64,000 nucleotides of DNA, taken from assembly GCA_045531455.1 (NCBI GenBank), contig JAZSEA010000112.1, positions 26,272 to 90,271 on the forward strand, in the 5' to 3' direction. Each line of letters starts with the position of its first letter. Positions within the stretch are counted from its first letter, which is position 1. The position numbers and the translations under genes were made by a program. This DNA is from CAG-390 sp045531455. GTDB taxonomy: Bacteria > Bacillota > Clostridia > Oscillospirales > CAG-272. Shown in pieces: positions 8,755-17,924 of this stretch. The notes below the pieces were generated by a model. The model worked only from the letters and a program-made list of their open reading frames with translations. It ran no database searches and was not told where the DNA came from.

Positions 8755-9825
8755 TTAAAACTTGAGGGGAAGGGGATTATCCGCGTGGACCTTCTCGATA
8801 ACTCCGATGATCTGTGCCGCCATTTCGGGAGTGACTGTCATCGGCTTGTCCTCTGTGATCTTGTAGTAGAGCTGTTCATAGAGGGTAGAGGTGCCGACAT
8901 CGAACGCCGTACCCGAGAATTTGCCCTCCTCGGTATGCTTGACGAGCTTTTCCGAGCAATAAACGGGTTCGCCGGCGTCGTTTTTGATGAAGGTCTCACA
9001 GACCGTCTTCTCGGGGTTCTCACCGTCAACGATATAGGTCATCTCGTAAGCCGAGGGAGTGCACTTGAAGCATCCGCGCGTACCGAGGATCTTGACGTTG
9101 TAGCCCGAGTAAGCATCGATCGAGGTTACCTCGATATCAACGAGGGGCTTGTTCGGCGTGTCGATAATGATCTTAGCGAAGTCATCCGAGTCGCCGAAGG
9201 TCAGAGCGCAGCCGAGCTTGCTGTATGCAACGCGTGCATTTTCATCAAAATCAAGGAATCCGAGCGCGAGACCGATCGGGTGGGGACCCGTGTTGTAAAC
9301 GCCGCCCGCGCACTTTTTCTGCAGAGTTTGCCAGTCCCATCGGCGCGCAAAGCCGTTGTAGCGGATGCTGATCTGCTTGATCTCGCCGAGCTTGCCCGAT
9401 TTTGCGAGTTCGTATGCGAAGGGATAGAAGGGCGCGAGGAAGGTTTGCTGGAATACCGCGAGGGTCACTCCCTTGTCCTTTGCGATCTTGATGAGCTCAT
9501 CGCACTCATATCTCGAGCGCGCAAAGGGCTTTTCAACGAGCACGTTGAAGCCGTGAAGAAGGAGATCCTTCGTGATCGGATAATGCATTTCCGAATAGGT
9601 TGAATTGACGACGAGATCGATGTCATCGAGAGCAAAAAGCTCGCGGTAGTCGGAGAAAGTCTTACAACCGGGATAGATCTCCTCGGCTACCGAGCGGCGG
9701 AATTCGTCCGCATCAACAACGTATTTTACGTTGTAATAAAGATTTGCGTCACTGCGGTAATATTTTCCGTGGATGTTCTTACCGCTTCTGCCTTGACCGA
9801 TGATGGCGAGATTGAGTTTTTTCAT
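8755..9825 (-). CDS. Gfo/Idh/MocA family oxidoreductase
   Basis: 356 residues, normal family length. GQGRSGKNIHG gives the dinucleotide-binding loop at about 10-20, LVEKPFARS the conserved EKP lysine, and CAGGVYNTGPHPIGLAL the substrate-domain GG-H motif with a candidate catalytic His. Likely dehydrogenates a sugar, inositol or amino sugar with NAD(P). Lies 12 nt after trkH and 11 nt before the short homologue, in one long minus-strand run. Substrate cannot be inferred beyond a carbohydrate or polyol. Confidence 0.88.
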   Translation of the reverse strand: MKKLNLAIIGQGRSGKNIHGKYYRSDANLYYNVKYVVDADEFRRSVAEEIYPGCKTFSDYRELFALDDIDLVVNSTYSEMHYPITKDLLLHGFNVLVEKPFARSRYECDELIKIAKDKGVTLAVFQQTFLAPFYPFAYELAKSGKLGEIKQISIRYNGFARRWDWQTLQKKCAGGVYNTGPHPIGLALGFLDFDENARVAYSKLGCALTFGDSDDFAKIIIDTPNKPLVDIEVTSIDAYSGYNVKILGTRGCFKCTPSAYEMTYIVDGENPEKTVCETFIKNDAGEPVYCSEKLVKHTEEGKFSGTAFDVGTSTLYEQLYYKITEDKPMTVTPEMAAQIIGVIEKVHADNPLPLKF

Positions 9826-9837
9826 AACCGATTCTCC

Positions 9838-11283
9838 TTATTTTTGTTTTTTCCAGATGAGGGGATTGAGTCCGAGAAGCAGGGGGAATACCTCGAGTCT
9901 TCCGAGGAGCATTGCAAACGTCAGCAGGATGGTTGCTCCGTCCGAATAAGCGGCAAAGCTCGACGCAGGACCCACTCCGCCGAATCCGGGACCTACGTTG
10001 TTGAAGCAGGTCAGCACCGCGGTGAAGTTGGTCTCAAAATCAAAGGGCTCGAAGGAAAGCAGTATATATATTATGACGATGCAGAATATATAAGCCGCAA
10101 AATAAGACGTAACTCCCGTCAGCGTTGTATCGTCAAGTCTCTTGCCCTCGGACATTACTGCCTTGACCGATCGCGGATGGAGAAGCTTCTTGAGCTCTCT
10201 GCGTACCGATTTGATCAGAATTACAACACGCACAGCCTTGAAACCGCCGGCGGTAGAACCCGCGCATCCGCCGATGACCATCAGAAGTAAGAGAAGTGAT
10301 TTTGCGAAATTCGGCCAGATGTTGAAGTCGGCAGTTGCAAAGCCTGTTGTTGAAACTATCGACGATGCCTGGAAAGCCGCGTGTCTCAGAGCCTCCGAGA
10401 AGGAGGGGTAGAGAGGGAGGATACTGACCGTAATTCCCGCAATACATAATAGAACGAGACCCGCGAAGAACCACAGCTCATCACTTCCGAGCGCCGCGCG
10501 GAATTTTCGCACGAGAAGAAGGTAATAAAGGTTGAAGTTTATTGCAAAGACGAGCATAAAGACTGTGATCACCCATTGCAGATAGGGCGAATAGGATCCG
10601 ACGCTGTCCGCCTTGATGCCGAAGCCGCCCGTTCCTGCAGTTCCGAGAGCGTGAATGATACTGTCAAATACAGGCATTCCACCCGAAACGAGCAGAACAA
10701 AAAGGATCGCGGTCAATCCGAAATATATCCAATAAAGGATCTTGGCGGTGTCTCTTGAGCGGGGGACGAGCTTACCGACAGTCGGACCCGGCATTTCTGC
10801 CTTAAGGACGTTGAGCGAGCGGTCGGCAATGTTCGGGAGTATCGCCGTTACGAGAACTATGATTCCCATACCGCCGACCCAATGTGTGAAGCTGCGCCAG
10901 AAAAGCATACAGCGGTCGAGGGCTTCAACGTCGGTCAGAATCGATGCACCCGTGGTCGTAAAACCGCTGACGGTTTCAAAGAATGCGTCGATATATGAGG
11001 GGATCGCTCCGCCGAGAACAAAGGGAATTGCTCCGATGGCGGACATAAGAAGCCAGGCGTATGCAACGATTGCGAAGCCCTCGCGTGCGTATATCAGCCT
11101 GCTTTTCGGTTTTGCAAAAACTCTGAAAAGCATTCCGACTCCGAGGGCAAGAGCGGCTGTTATAATGAAAGAGATGCCGCTCTTCTCAAGATATATCAGA
11201 GCCACCAGCGCGGGCAAGAGCAACAGAACAGCCTCCGCTATTGCAATGTACCCAATGGTGTAAAAGATCATTCTGCGATTCAT
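9838..11283 (-). CDS. trkH: Trk/Ktr potassium uptake channel subunit TrkH
   Basis: 481-residue integral membrane protein with about ten transmembrane helices. The four filter loops of the TrkH/KtrB family can be read: GFTTTGASI, GTAGTGGFG, STTGFAT and NNVGPGFG. It forms the K+ pore and is gated by TrkA. The trkA gene lies 14 nt upstream, the usual pairing. Unusually, the pair sits inside a run that starts with a glycosidase-like lipoprotein and ends with sugar dehydrogenases. Confidence 0.95.
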   Translation of the reverse strand: MNRRMIFYTIGYIAIAEAVLLLLPALVALIYLEKSGISFIITAALALGVGMLFRVFAKPKSRLIYAREGFAIVAYAWLLMSAIGAIPFVLGGAIPSYIDAFFETVSGFTTTGASILTDVEALDRCMLFWRSFTHWVGGMGIIVLVTAILPNIADRSLNVLKAEMPGPTVGKLVPRSRDTAKILYWIYFGLTAILFVLLVSGGMPVFDSIIHALGTAGTGGFGIKADSVGSYSPYLQWVITVFMLVFAINFNLYYLLLVRKFRAALGSDELWFFAGLVLLCIAGITVSILPLYPSFSEALRHAAFQASSIVSTTGFATADFNIWPNFAKSLLLLLMVIGGCAGSTAGGFKAVRVVILIKSVRRELKKLLHPRSVKAVMSEGKRLDDTTLTGVTSYFAAYIFCIVIIYILLSFEPFDFETNFTAVLTCFNNVGPGFGGVGPASSFAAYSDGATILLTFAMLLGRLEVFPLLLGLNPLIWKKQK

Positions 11284-11297
11284 ATTCCGCCTCCGTA

Positions 11298-12656
11298 TTA
11301 TTCGATAATATCCGAGAGGTCGTAGAGACGGTGATTTGCTGCAATGACGATGACCTTGTCGCCCGGGAGGATGATATCGTTACCGCTCGGGACGATCGGC
11401 TTGCGGTTGCGGAGGATGCCCGCTATAAGAATATTTTGCTTGAATCTTATATCCTTGAGAGCCTTTCCCGCGTGCTTGAAGTCGGGGCGGACGTTGAATT
11501 CGAGTGCTTCCGCCTTGCCGTCCATGATTTTATAAAGCTTTTCGACGTTACTTCCGACCGAATTTCCGAGCGCACGTGCGTATCTTAGCATTTCGTCGGC
11601 AACTGTCTGTATCGGCGAGATTATCGTATCGATGCCGAGCTTGCCCGCGATAGGATAGAACTCGGGGCGGTTGACCTTTGCAATTACCTTCGGCACGTTC
11701 TGTGAGGTAGCAAAATATGAAATAAGGATGTTGTTTTCGTCGTATCCCGTAAGTGACACGAATGCATCGGTCTGTCCGAGACCCTCCTCGATGAGCATAT
11801 CCTGATTTGCTCCGTCGCCGTGGATGACTGTGACACCCGGAAGAGACTCGGCAAATTCGGCGCATCTTGCTTCGTCCTTGTCGATAACGGTGACCTTTGT
11901 GCCCGCGGATATGAGATTGCTCGAGAGGTAGTATGCGATCCTGCTTGCGCCGAGGATCATAACGCTCTTGGTCTTCCTTGTGATAAGGTCAAAGCTTCGG
12001 AGAAGCTTACCGATCTCGTTCGGGGCGGCGGTAAGCGCGATCCTGTCGCCGTCCTCGAGTACAAATCGTCCGTCGGGAATGATAACCTCATTCTTGCGCA
12101 GAACGGCACAGATAAGGAACTTGCCGGGGCTTCTCTTGCGCAGATCGATCATTGTCATACCCGCGAGAGGTGATTTATCGCCCAGGATCATCTCAACGAT
12201 CTCGAATTTGTTCGAGTCAAAGGTATCGATATTGATAGCCGAGGGGAATCTCAGTATGTTCGCGATATTATGTGCGGTAGCCATCTCGGGATTGATCGCC
12301 ATGGAAAGCTGAAGCTGTCCTGCCATAAAGCCGAGGCTCTTGTCGTTGTATTCGCGGTCACGTATACGTGCGACCGTGTTTTTTGCGCCGAGAGTTCGCG
12401 CGATAAAGCAGGAGAGCATATTTAGCTCGTCCGATCCCGTGACGCTTATGACGATATCGGCTTTGGCGGCACCCGCTTCCGCAAGCACCTCGCAGTCGGT
12501 TCCGATACCGCAAAGACCGATTACGTCAAATGTATTCGTTGCTTCTTCTATTACCGAGGGATCTTTATCAATGACTGCAACGTCGTGTCCCTCCGAGACG
12601 AGGCTTTCGATAAGACTTTTGCCTATCTTTCCGCATCCGACAATAATAATTTTCAT
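11298..12656 (-). CDS. trkA: Trk potassium transporter regulatory subunit TrkA
   Basis: 452 residues, the full TrkA length: two tandem RCK units. RCK-N 1 begins IVGCGKIGKSLIESL with IDKD at the end of strand 2; RCK-N 2 begins ILGASRIAYYLSSNL near residue 234, again followed by VIDKD. Each is followed by an RCK-C ligand domain (about 140-220 and 365-450). Cytoplasmic NAD(H)/ATP-binding gating ring of TrkH. The second nucleotide loop lacks the classical GxGxxG (GASRIA), as in many second RCK domains. Co-transcribed with trkH. Confidence 0.95.
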   Translation of the reverse strand: MKIIIVGCGKIGKSLIESLVSEGHDVAVIDKDPSVIEEATNTFDVIGLCGIGTDCEVLAEAGAAKADIVISVTGSDELNMLSCFIARTLGAKNTVARIRDREYNDKSLGFMAGQLQLSMAINPEMATAHNIANILRFPSAINIDTFDSNKFEIVEMILGDKSPLAGMTMIDLRKRSPGKFLICAVLRKNEVIIPDGRFVLEDGDRIALTAAPNEIGKLLRSFDLITRKTKSVMILGASRIAYYLSSNLISAGTKVTVIDKDEARCAEFAESLPGVTVIHGDGANQDMLIEEGLGQTDAFVSLTGYDENNILISYFATSQNVPKVIAKVNRPEFYPIAGKLGIDTIISPIQTVADEMLRYARALGNSVGSNVEKLYKIMDGKAEALEFNVRPDFKHAGKALKDIRFKQNILIAGILRNRKPIVPSGNDIILPGDKVIVIAANHRLYDLSDIIE

Positions 12657-12675
12657 TTTTTACTCCAACGATATG

Positions 12676-14703
12676 TTAATTTTTCGAGTCGGGGATATAG
12701 TTTTGATATATCCAATTTAGTCTTCCGAGAGGTGCAACGTCGCCGTAAAGGTAAAAGTCCTCCATAGCCGAGTACTTTGTTTGGGCATCGGAATCAGCCC
12801 ATTTGAATTCGATGTAAATCTCTTCGCAGTTATTAATACCGATCATTTTGAGAGGGACTGAGATCATCATCTCGTTGCCTTCGATCCTGTAAGATACCTC
12901 TCCGATCTCGGAAGTCTCAAGAAATCCGTCCTTCGAGGAGCAGGATGCTACCGACGTGGTATTTTCGCTCTTTGCTGTGGCGTTGATGAGGAAATCGTAG
13001 CCGTACCAGCCGTCGGAAGGATCGTTGTTTGTGTTGACGAAAAGCTGCATCCAGGAATGATCGGGGTCGAATTCCGAGATATCCTTGGCGCATCTGACGT
13101 AGAAATATAGATTTTCGGTATCATTCGTGACCTTTGCTTCGACTATGTCGTTTTTTCCGGAGCTATCGGAGCTTACCTTGTTTCCGAAGGCTTTACCTGT
13201 GCGGTTCTTTGCGTCGCCCTCGGGATCGGTGTAGGAGACGATGACATCCTGCCACTGATCGAATCCGCCCTCAAGATCGATCTTGTTTCTCGCATCCTGA
13301 AGGATGACGGGAGCCGAGCCCTTGAGTCGCTGTACGTTCAGGATAAGCTGCATATAGTAGTTGTCGAAGTAACCGCCGCGCATCATTTCGGCATCGCGGC
13401 TGAACTCCACAGATGCGGTATCAACGAAGTAAACGAAGCTGTCGTCACCGCGCAGAGCTTTACCGTTCTGCCTCTGAGCGACCCATTCGTTCCAACCCGT
13501 GACGAGAACGTAGGGAACGTTTGTAGCGATCGCGCGGTCCCATTGAGCCTGGAAGTTGAGGCCGAGATTAGTGATTGAATTATCTGCATCAAATGCTGCT
13601 CGGTACGCCTCCATAGAGACGTTATCGCCCTTTGTGGCATTGAAGCTGCGTCCGCGGTTGTAGGCGTAGCCGTAGAGAGAGGAATCCGAGAAGGTGACCG
13701 ATTTATTATGCTGTGCGATCGAAACGCTGATCGCGCTCGGATTGCCGAGCTTGTCGCTGAAGATCCTCTGCGGCCATTCGAAATCCATCCAGGGCCAACC
13801 GTTCTGTTTGTAGCCCTCGTTTGGCCATTGAGCGTTTTTTACCGTGAAGAAATCATTTATGTTGCCCTCCTCAACTCCGATGATACAGGGCTTGCCGTCA
13901 ACGAGAAACCAGGTATCGGAGTAGAGATTCTTCGAGTAGATTTCATCGTACAGCTGTTTCATCACTTTTGCAGAGTTGGAATTCGTGTAGAAAACGACCT
14001 GCGGCGCATCGTAGCCCTGCTCGTTCAACTCGTGGCAGGTCTTCATAACCTTGAGTGCGTTGTCCTTGTAGATGTAGCCGTTCGTTACGTCAAAGTAGAG
14101 AAAGTCGATGTTGGCGTTTGAAAGCAGCTCCATATGCTTGCGGATGACCCAGGCGTCGCTTGCATAGTAGTAGCCGTAAAGAGGCTCGGCGAACCAATGC
14201 ATATCTCCGACATTTCCGTATATCTTCTTTCCCGTCTCGGGATCCTTGGCATTGGCATCCTTTGCAAGGTCTCCGTACGTGTTCTTGATCTTTTCCAGAT
14301 CGTAAACGCCGTTGTCGCCGTGTTCACCGTGCCAGAGAAAGTAGAAGAGTCCCACGTAATGCTCGCCGTTCGAGCCGTAGATGCCCGTTGTCAGCGAAGT
14401 AGGAAGAGTCCGTCCGACGTCATCGGTAGCCGCAAAGCCGCCCGAAAGATAGTTGGCATTATTCGGAACGGTGTAGCTGACTCTCTCGCCTTTATGCATA
14501 TATGAGATCTCGACGGTCTTGCCGTCGGGGCTCGTCTCGAATTTCAGAGTGCCCTCGTAATTGTTATCGGGATTTTCGTACACGGTTCCTTCTCCTTCGC
14601 TGCTTGTACTTTCGGGTATATCCTCGCTGTCGGCACAGGCGCCCATAAACGAAAGCGCGAGGAACAGAGAGGAGAATAATAAAATTTGTAATAACCTTTT
14701 CAA
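12676..14703 (-). CDS. glycoside hydrolase-like lipoprotein (GH71/GH99-like barrel plus CBM9-like domain)
   Basis: 675 residues. Lipobox FMGAC with Cys23 for membrane anchoring, then an acidic linker. A barrel region (about 90-440) starts YVGLFYFLWHGEH and contains MHWFAEPLYGYY, NIDFLYFDVTNG, VVFYTNSN and VTGWNEWVAQR, features shared with GH71/GH99-like proteins that act on alpha-mannans and related glycans. The C-terminal 180 residues (FDQWQDV ... YVRC ... WMQLFVNTN ... GYDFLIN) look like a family 9 carbohydrate-binding module. Assigned by pattern only. First gene of the run before trkA (19-nt gap) with a good promoter. Acts outside the membrane; glycan unknown. Confidence 0.7.
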   Translation of the reverse strand: MKRLLQILLFSSLFLALSFMGACADSEDIPESTSSEGEGTVYENPDNNYEGTLKFETSPDGKTVEISYMHKGERVSYTVPNNANYLSGGFAATDDVGRTLPTSLTTGIYGSNGEHYVGLFYFLWHGEHGDNGVYDLEKIKNTYGDLAKDANAKDPETGKKIYGNVGDMHWFAEPLYGYYYASDAWVIRKHMELLSNANIDFLYFDVTNGYIYKDNALKVMKTCHELNEQGYDAPQVVFYTNSNSAKVMKQLYDEIYSKNLYSDTWFLVDGKPCIIGVEEGNINDFFTVKNAQWPNEGYKQNGWPWMDFEWPQRIFSDKLGNPSAISVSIAQHNKSVTFSDSSLYGYAYNRGRSFNATKGDNVSMEAYRAAFDADNSITNLGLNFQAQWDRAIATNVPYVLVTGWNEWVAQRQNGKALRGDDSFVYFVDTASVEFSRDAEMMRGGYFDNYYMQLILNVQRLKGSAPVILQDARNKIDLEGGFDQWQDVIVSYTDPEGDAKNRTGKAFGNKVSSDSSGKNDIVEAKVTNDTENLYFYVRCAKDISEFDPDHSWMQLFVNTNNDPSDGWYGYDFLINATAKSENTTSVASCSSKDGFLETSEIGEVSYRIEGNEMMISVPLKMIGINNCEEIYIEFKWADSDAQTKYSAMEDFYLYGDVAPLGRLNWIYQNYIPDSKN

Positions 14704-14736
14704 AGCCGATAATCTCCGTCTAAATATATATAATTT

Positions 14737-14765
14737 ATTATAGCATTTTTAACGCTGTTTTGCAA
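14737..14765 (-). promoter_or_regulatory. sigma-A promoter of the glycosidase/trkAH run
   Basis: Minus strand TTGCAA (14765-14760), 17-nt spacer, TATAAT (14742-14737), 34 nt before the ATG. Confidence 0.75.
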
Positions 14766-14797
14766 TAGTTTATATAATATTTTTATACTCGAGCGGG

Positions 14798-14826
14798 TTG
14801 ACTTGCTTGAATTTGTGTGTTATAAT
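14798..14826 (+). promoter_or_regulatory. sigma-A promoter of the endonuclease
   Basis: TTGACT (14798-14803), 17-nt spacer, TATAAT (14821-14826), 30 nt before the ATG at 14856. Confidence 0.8.
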
Positions 14827-14855
14827 TAGTCATCAATTAATTAACGGAGACGAAA

Positions 14856-16004
14856 ATGAAGGAAAAAATTAAGAGACCGGCGGCATTCGCGGCGGTTTTG
14901 CTTCTGATATTGACGCTCATTCCGACCGCGCAAGCGGAGAAGGTCACGTATTCGGATACCAAAAACTCTGGCGTGCGCGACGAGATATGTCTTTCCCTCG
15001 AGGGCACGGGGGCAGAGAGCTATTACACGGGCGATAACAGCTACGAAAGTCTTTCAAAGCTTGCAGAGAGCGAGCTCCTTTCGAGCCTGCGTGCGCTTAT
15101 GACCGAAACACATAAGTATAAATCGTCATACGCCGATTCCAAAAATTACGCCGACGAGACCGACTGTCAGAAGGGTGACGGAAGCATCACTCTGCTTTAT
15201 ACCTCGTCCGTCGTGCAGTTTTCCGACTTCATCGGCTCGGGAAGCATTGGCTGGAACCGCGAGCACGTTTGGCCGAAGAGCCTCGGCGGATTTGATAACA
15301 CGGGCGCGGGCGCGGATCTCCACCACATCCGCCCCGACGATGTGACGACCAATGCCAAAAGAGGTAATCTGAAATACGGAAATGCGGAGAACGGCGTTGA
15401 GGTCAAGGGTTCGTCTCTTGTCAGCGGTGCGCTCGGCGGCAGATCGAGCGGAGGGTATTTCGAGCCGCTCGATAACGTCAAGGGCGACGTCGCGCGGATC
15501 TGTCTCTACGTTTACGTCCGCTACGGCGGCGAGCTTTCGAAATGCTCGAGCATAACCAACGTTTTCGAGAGCGTTGACGTTCTTCTTGATTGGTGTGAAA
15601 GCGACCCCGTTGACACCTGGGAAATGGGCAGAAACGAGGTCATCGGTAAGATCCAGGGCAACCGAAACGTATTCATCGACTACCCCGAATTCGCGTTTCT
15701 TCTTTTTGGACGCGAAATTCCCTCGGATATGACTACCCCCTCGGGAATGGCAAAGACTCCCGCCGAGACAACCGCCGAGATCACGACCGAAGCTGTGACG
15801 GAAGTCGAAACCACCGCCGAGATCATGACGGAAGAGGCGACCGAGGCCGATGCCGTTACGACCGAAATCCCTGAAGTGAACGTTACCGTTAGCGACGTGA
15901 TCACCGAACCCGAGAGCGAAAAAGGCTGCGCATCGATCTCCGCTTACTGCCTGATAATGATGATAATCCCGCTTGCATTTGCTTTAAAACGGAAAAACAA
16001 ATAA
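14856..16004 (+). CDS. secreted, C-terminally anchored endonuclease I family nuclease
   Basis: 382 residues. Signal peptide about 1-27 ending AQA; nuclease core with NREHVWPKS (catalytic His137) and DLHHIRP (His156, His157) followed by RGNLKYGN, the beta-beta-alpha-metal fold of EndA and Bacillus extracellular ribonuclease/DNase. It cuts nucleic acid outside the cell, probably to scavenge nucleotides. A Thr/Glu/Ala linker (about 295-350) leads to EKGCAS, a hydrophobic helix and KRKNK, so the enzyme is likely held at the surface. This tail resembles that of the phosphoesterase at 2891-5101; the two could act in sequence on extracellular DNA or RNA (inference). Monocistronic. Confidence 0.88.
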   Translation: MKEKIKRPAAFAAVLLLILTLIPTAQAEKVTYSDTKNSGVRDEICLSLEGTGAESYYTGDNSYESLSKLAESELLSSLRALMTETHKYKSSYADSKNYADETDCQKGDGSITLLYTSSVVQFSDFIGSGSIGWNREHVWPKSLGGFDNTGAGADLHHIRPDDVTTNAKRGNLKYGNAENGVEVKGSSLVSGALGGRSSGGYFEPLDNVKGDVARICLYVYVRYGGELSKCSSITNVFESVDVLLDWCESDPVDTWEMGRNEVIGKIQGNRNVFIDYPEFAFLLFGREIPSDMTTPSGMAKTPAETTAEITTEAVTEVETTAEIMTEEATEADAVTTEIPEVNVTVSDVITEPESEKGCASISAYCLIMMIIPLAFALKRKNK

Positions 16005-16036
16005 AAGATGCCGACCTCGAGGTCGGCATCTTTTAT
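16001..16036. terminator. 36-bp perfectly palindromic bidirectional terminator
   Basis: An exact palindrome, A-rich at the left end and T-rich at the right, with GC-rich core. It contains the stop codon of the plus-strand nuclease (16002-16004) and that of the minus-strand hydrolase (16035-16033). Confidence 0.92.
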
Positions 16037-16965
16037 ACAAATCTGTCAAACCATATAAGAAGCTCTTCGCGCATAACGCGGGTCACGCTGTGCTTTACGC
16101 CTTCGAACTCGTGATATTCGGCGTAGCATCCCGCGCGGCGGATCGAATCGATATATTCGCGCGACATAACGGGATCAACGGTCTTGTCGTCCGCGCCCTG
16201 CCATATCTTCACGGGGCAGGGAGGAATGACAGCTCGCTTACCCTCTTCATTAAGGAAAGACCGTGTGCGATAGGGATCAAAGCCCACGGTGTTTTCATCG
16301 CACCATTCATCGGACGGAAAACGAAAATATTCGATGATCTTTTCGCGGTAGGGATGACCCTTTGCCGTGACTCTGTCCCAGGGATTGCGGCAGATATGAT
16401 CACCGACCGTCACCGCGTTCAGATTGAGACCCGGATTGAAAAGCCCGAGCGCGACTGTGATCGCGGGGAAGGTGTTGGCGAAATTGATTGCGGTCTGACC
16501 GCCCATCGAGGAGCCCGCAACGAAAACTCTTTCGGAAAGATTGTAATTCCCTATCGCGTGGCGGTAAGCCTTGAAGAGAGCGAAAACATGCTCGGGACAG
16601 CCGAGAGTCAAGCCGTGCGGTGCACAACCGCAGATATCGAGAACGGCATATCCCGCCTTGAGACATTCAAAGGCGTAGGGAATTCCGCCGATCATTGACC
16701 TTTCCGCGCTTACTGTCGGTCCCGCACCGTGACAGGAGAGGATGAGCGGAGTCTCATCGCCGTCATCGGTATAGGAATCGGGCAGACAAAGCACGGCTTC
16801 GCATTCTGCAAATTCCTCGCGGTCGAGAACGGCATTCTTGGTCGATCCGCTTATCTCGCGGAAATTATTGAAGCGTGCCTTGAAATAAATATACTCACGC
16901 TCGAAAGCGTTAGACATCGGCTCGCCGCTTTTGTCACAGGGAATGATTACTTTTCTGATATCCAT
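16033..16965 (-). CDS. alpha/beta hydrolase (esterase-like)
   Basis: 310 residues without signal peptide. The nucleophile elbow is AGSSMGGQ, the oxyanion-hole segment LSCHGAGPTVS, the acid likely in QGADDKTVDP and the catalytic His in GVKHSV near the C-terminus, an intact Ser-Asp-His triad. PYAFECLKAGYAVLDICGCAPHG before the elbow is typical of acetyl- or carboxylesterases. Substrate unknown, possibly acylated sugars. Last gene of a seven-gene operon, 2 nt after the M28 peptidase, closed by the palindromic terminator. Confidence 0.82.
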   Translation of the reverse strand: MDIRKVIIPCDKSGEPMSNAFEREYIYFKARFNNFREISGSTKNAVLDREEFAECEAVLCLPDSYTDDGDETPLILSCHGAGPTVSAERSMIGGIPYAFECLKAGYAVLDICGCAPHGLTLGCPEHVFALFKAYRHAIGNYNLSERVFVAGSSMGGQTAINFANTFPAITVALGLFNPGLNLNAVTVGDHICRNPWDRVTAKGHPYREKIIEYFRFPSDEWCDENTVGFDPYRTRSFLNEEGKRAVIPPCPVKIWQGADDKTVDPVMSREYIDSIRRAGCYAEYHEFEGVKHSVTRVMREELLIWFDRFV

Positions 16966-16967
16966 CG

Positions 16968-17924
16968 TCAGTTCAGATGATCGACGAGCTTTACTGCACC
17001 GTCGGTGAGAAATTTGATATTTGCTTTGTTGAAGACGGTATCATGCTTTGTGTGGATCTTATCCATATAAAGCGCGCGTAAAGCCTTTGAATATTTCAGC
17101 GAAGCCACGCCGACGCCGCCCTTGAAGTTGGCTTGATCGGAGGGATAGAAAACGCCTTTCGACGCTATATCGACCTTGAAATAATCGTCGGGAACGAAGC
17201 TCTTCTCAAGCGCCGGGATATATTTTTTCGCCTTTTGCTTGACGGCAAAGAGGATCGTGTCGCCGTCCGAAACGCAGTCGAAGTTGAGAAGGAGCTTGTC
17301 CTTCATAGCCTTTTTGTGCTTGGATGCAAAGCCGGACGAACCGAAAAGCCCCATCTCCTCGAGATCAAAGAAAACGAAGCAGATCTCGTCCCTTTTCTCC
17401 GCGGGAAGTGCCTGCATGATCTCGATCAGAGTGATGACTCCCGATGTGTTGTCGTTAGCAGTATGCTTGTTAGCGGGACCGTTCATAAGAAGATAGAATA
17501 CGGCAAAATACGCTATCAGCGGAACGAACGCGGCAACCGAATCGACAACGCTCTGATGTACCTTGAGTAAGCCGAGGACGGTGCCGATCAGTATACCCGC
17601 GCCAAATGCGGCGGCTAACAAAACCGCGATCAGAACGGCGGTTATCAGCAGCTGATAAAGAAGATAGTAGAGAAAATTCTTCGGTGTAATGAAATTCGGA
17701 AAGGGCAGTCGGGCACAGGTGTCGTAATGCGCGGTGTATACGGCTTTTGCCGTTGCAGGATCGCCGATGACGATATTCCGCGCACCGAAGGAGCCCTTTT
17801 CGACGCGGTGGGAATACCCCTCTTTTTCGGCGAATTCCTTGATATAATCAATAAATCCGTCCTTTTGCTTTTTTGATTTTCTAACTTGGAATTTTTCAAA
17901 AACGTATTCGGATACGGGAGTCAT
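16968..17924 (-). CDS. M28 family aminopeptidase-like protein with two membrane helices
   Basis: 318 residues. The zinc site is split around an insertion: AHYDT (His and Asp, about 80-82), then two transmembrane helices (about 105-165), then ANDNTSG (bridging Asp), FDLEEMG (Glu pair) and a His near the C-terminus in KIHTKHD. All M28 ligands are present, so a dinuclear zinc peptidase is expected. Insertion of membrane helices between the first and second ligand strands is unusual for this mostly soluble family. Start overlaps the upstream hydrolase stop by 4 nt. Confidence 0.82.
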   Translation of the reverse strand: MTPVSEYVFEKFQVRKSKKQKDGFIDYIKEFAEKEGYSHRVEKGSFGARNIVIGDPATAKAVYTAHYDTCARLPFPNFITPKNFLYYLLYQLLITAVLIAVLLAAAFGAGILIGTVLGLLKVHQSVVDSVAAFVPLIAYFAVFYLLMNGPANKHTANDNTSGVITLIEIMQALPAEKRDEICFVFFDLEEMGLFGSSGFASKHKKAMKDKLLLNFDCVSDGDTILFAVKQKAKKYIPALEKSFVPDDYFKVDIASKGVFYPSDQANFKGGVGVASLKYSKALRALYMDKIHTKHDTVFNKANIKFLTDGAVKLVDHLN

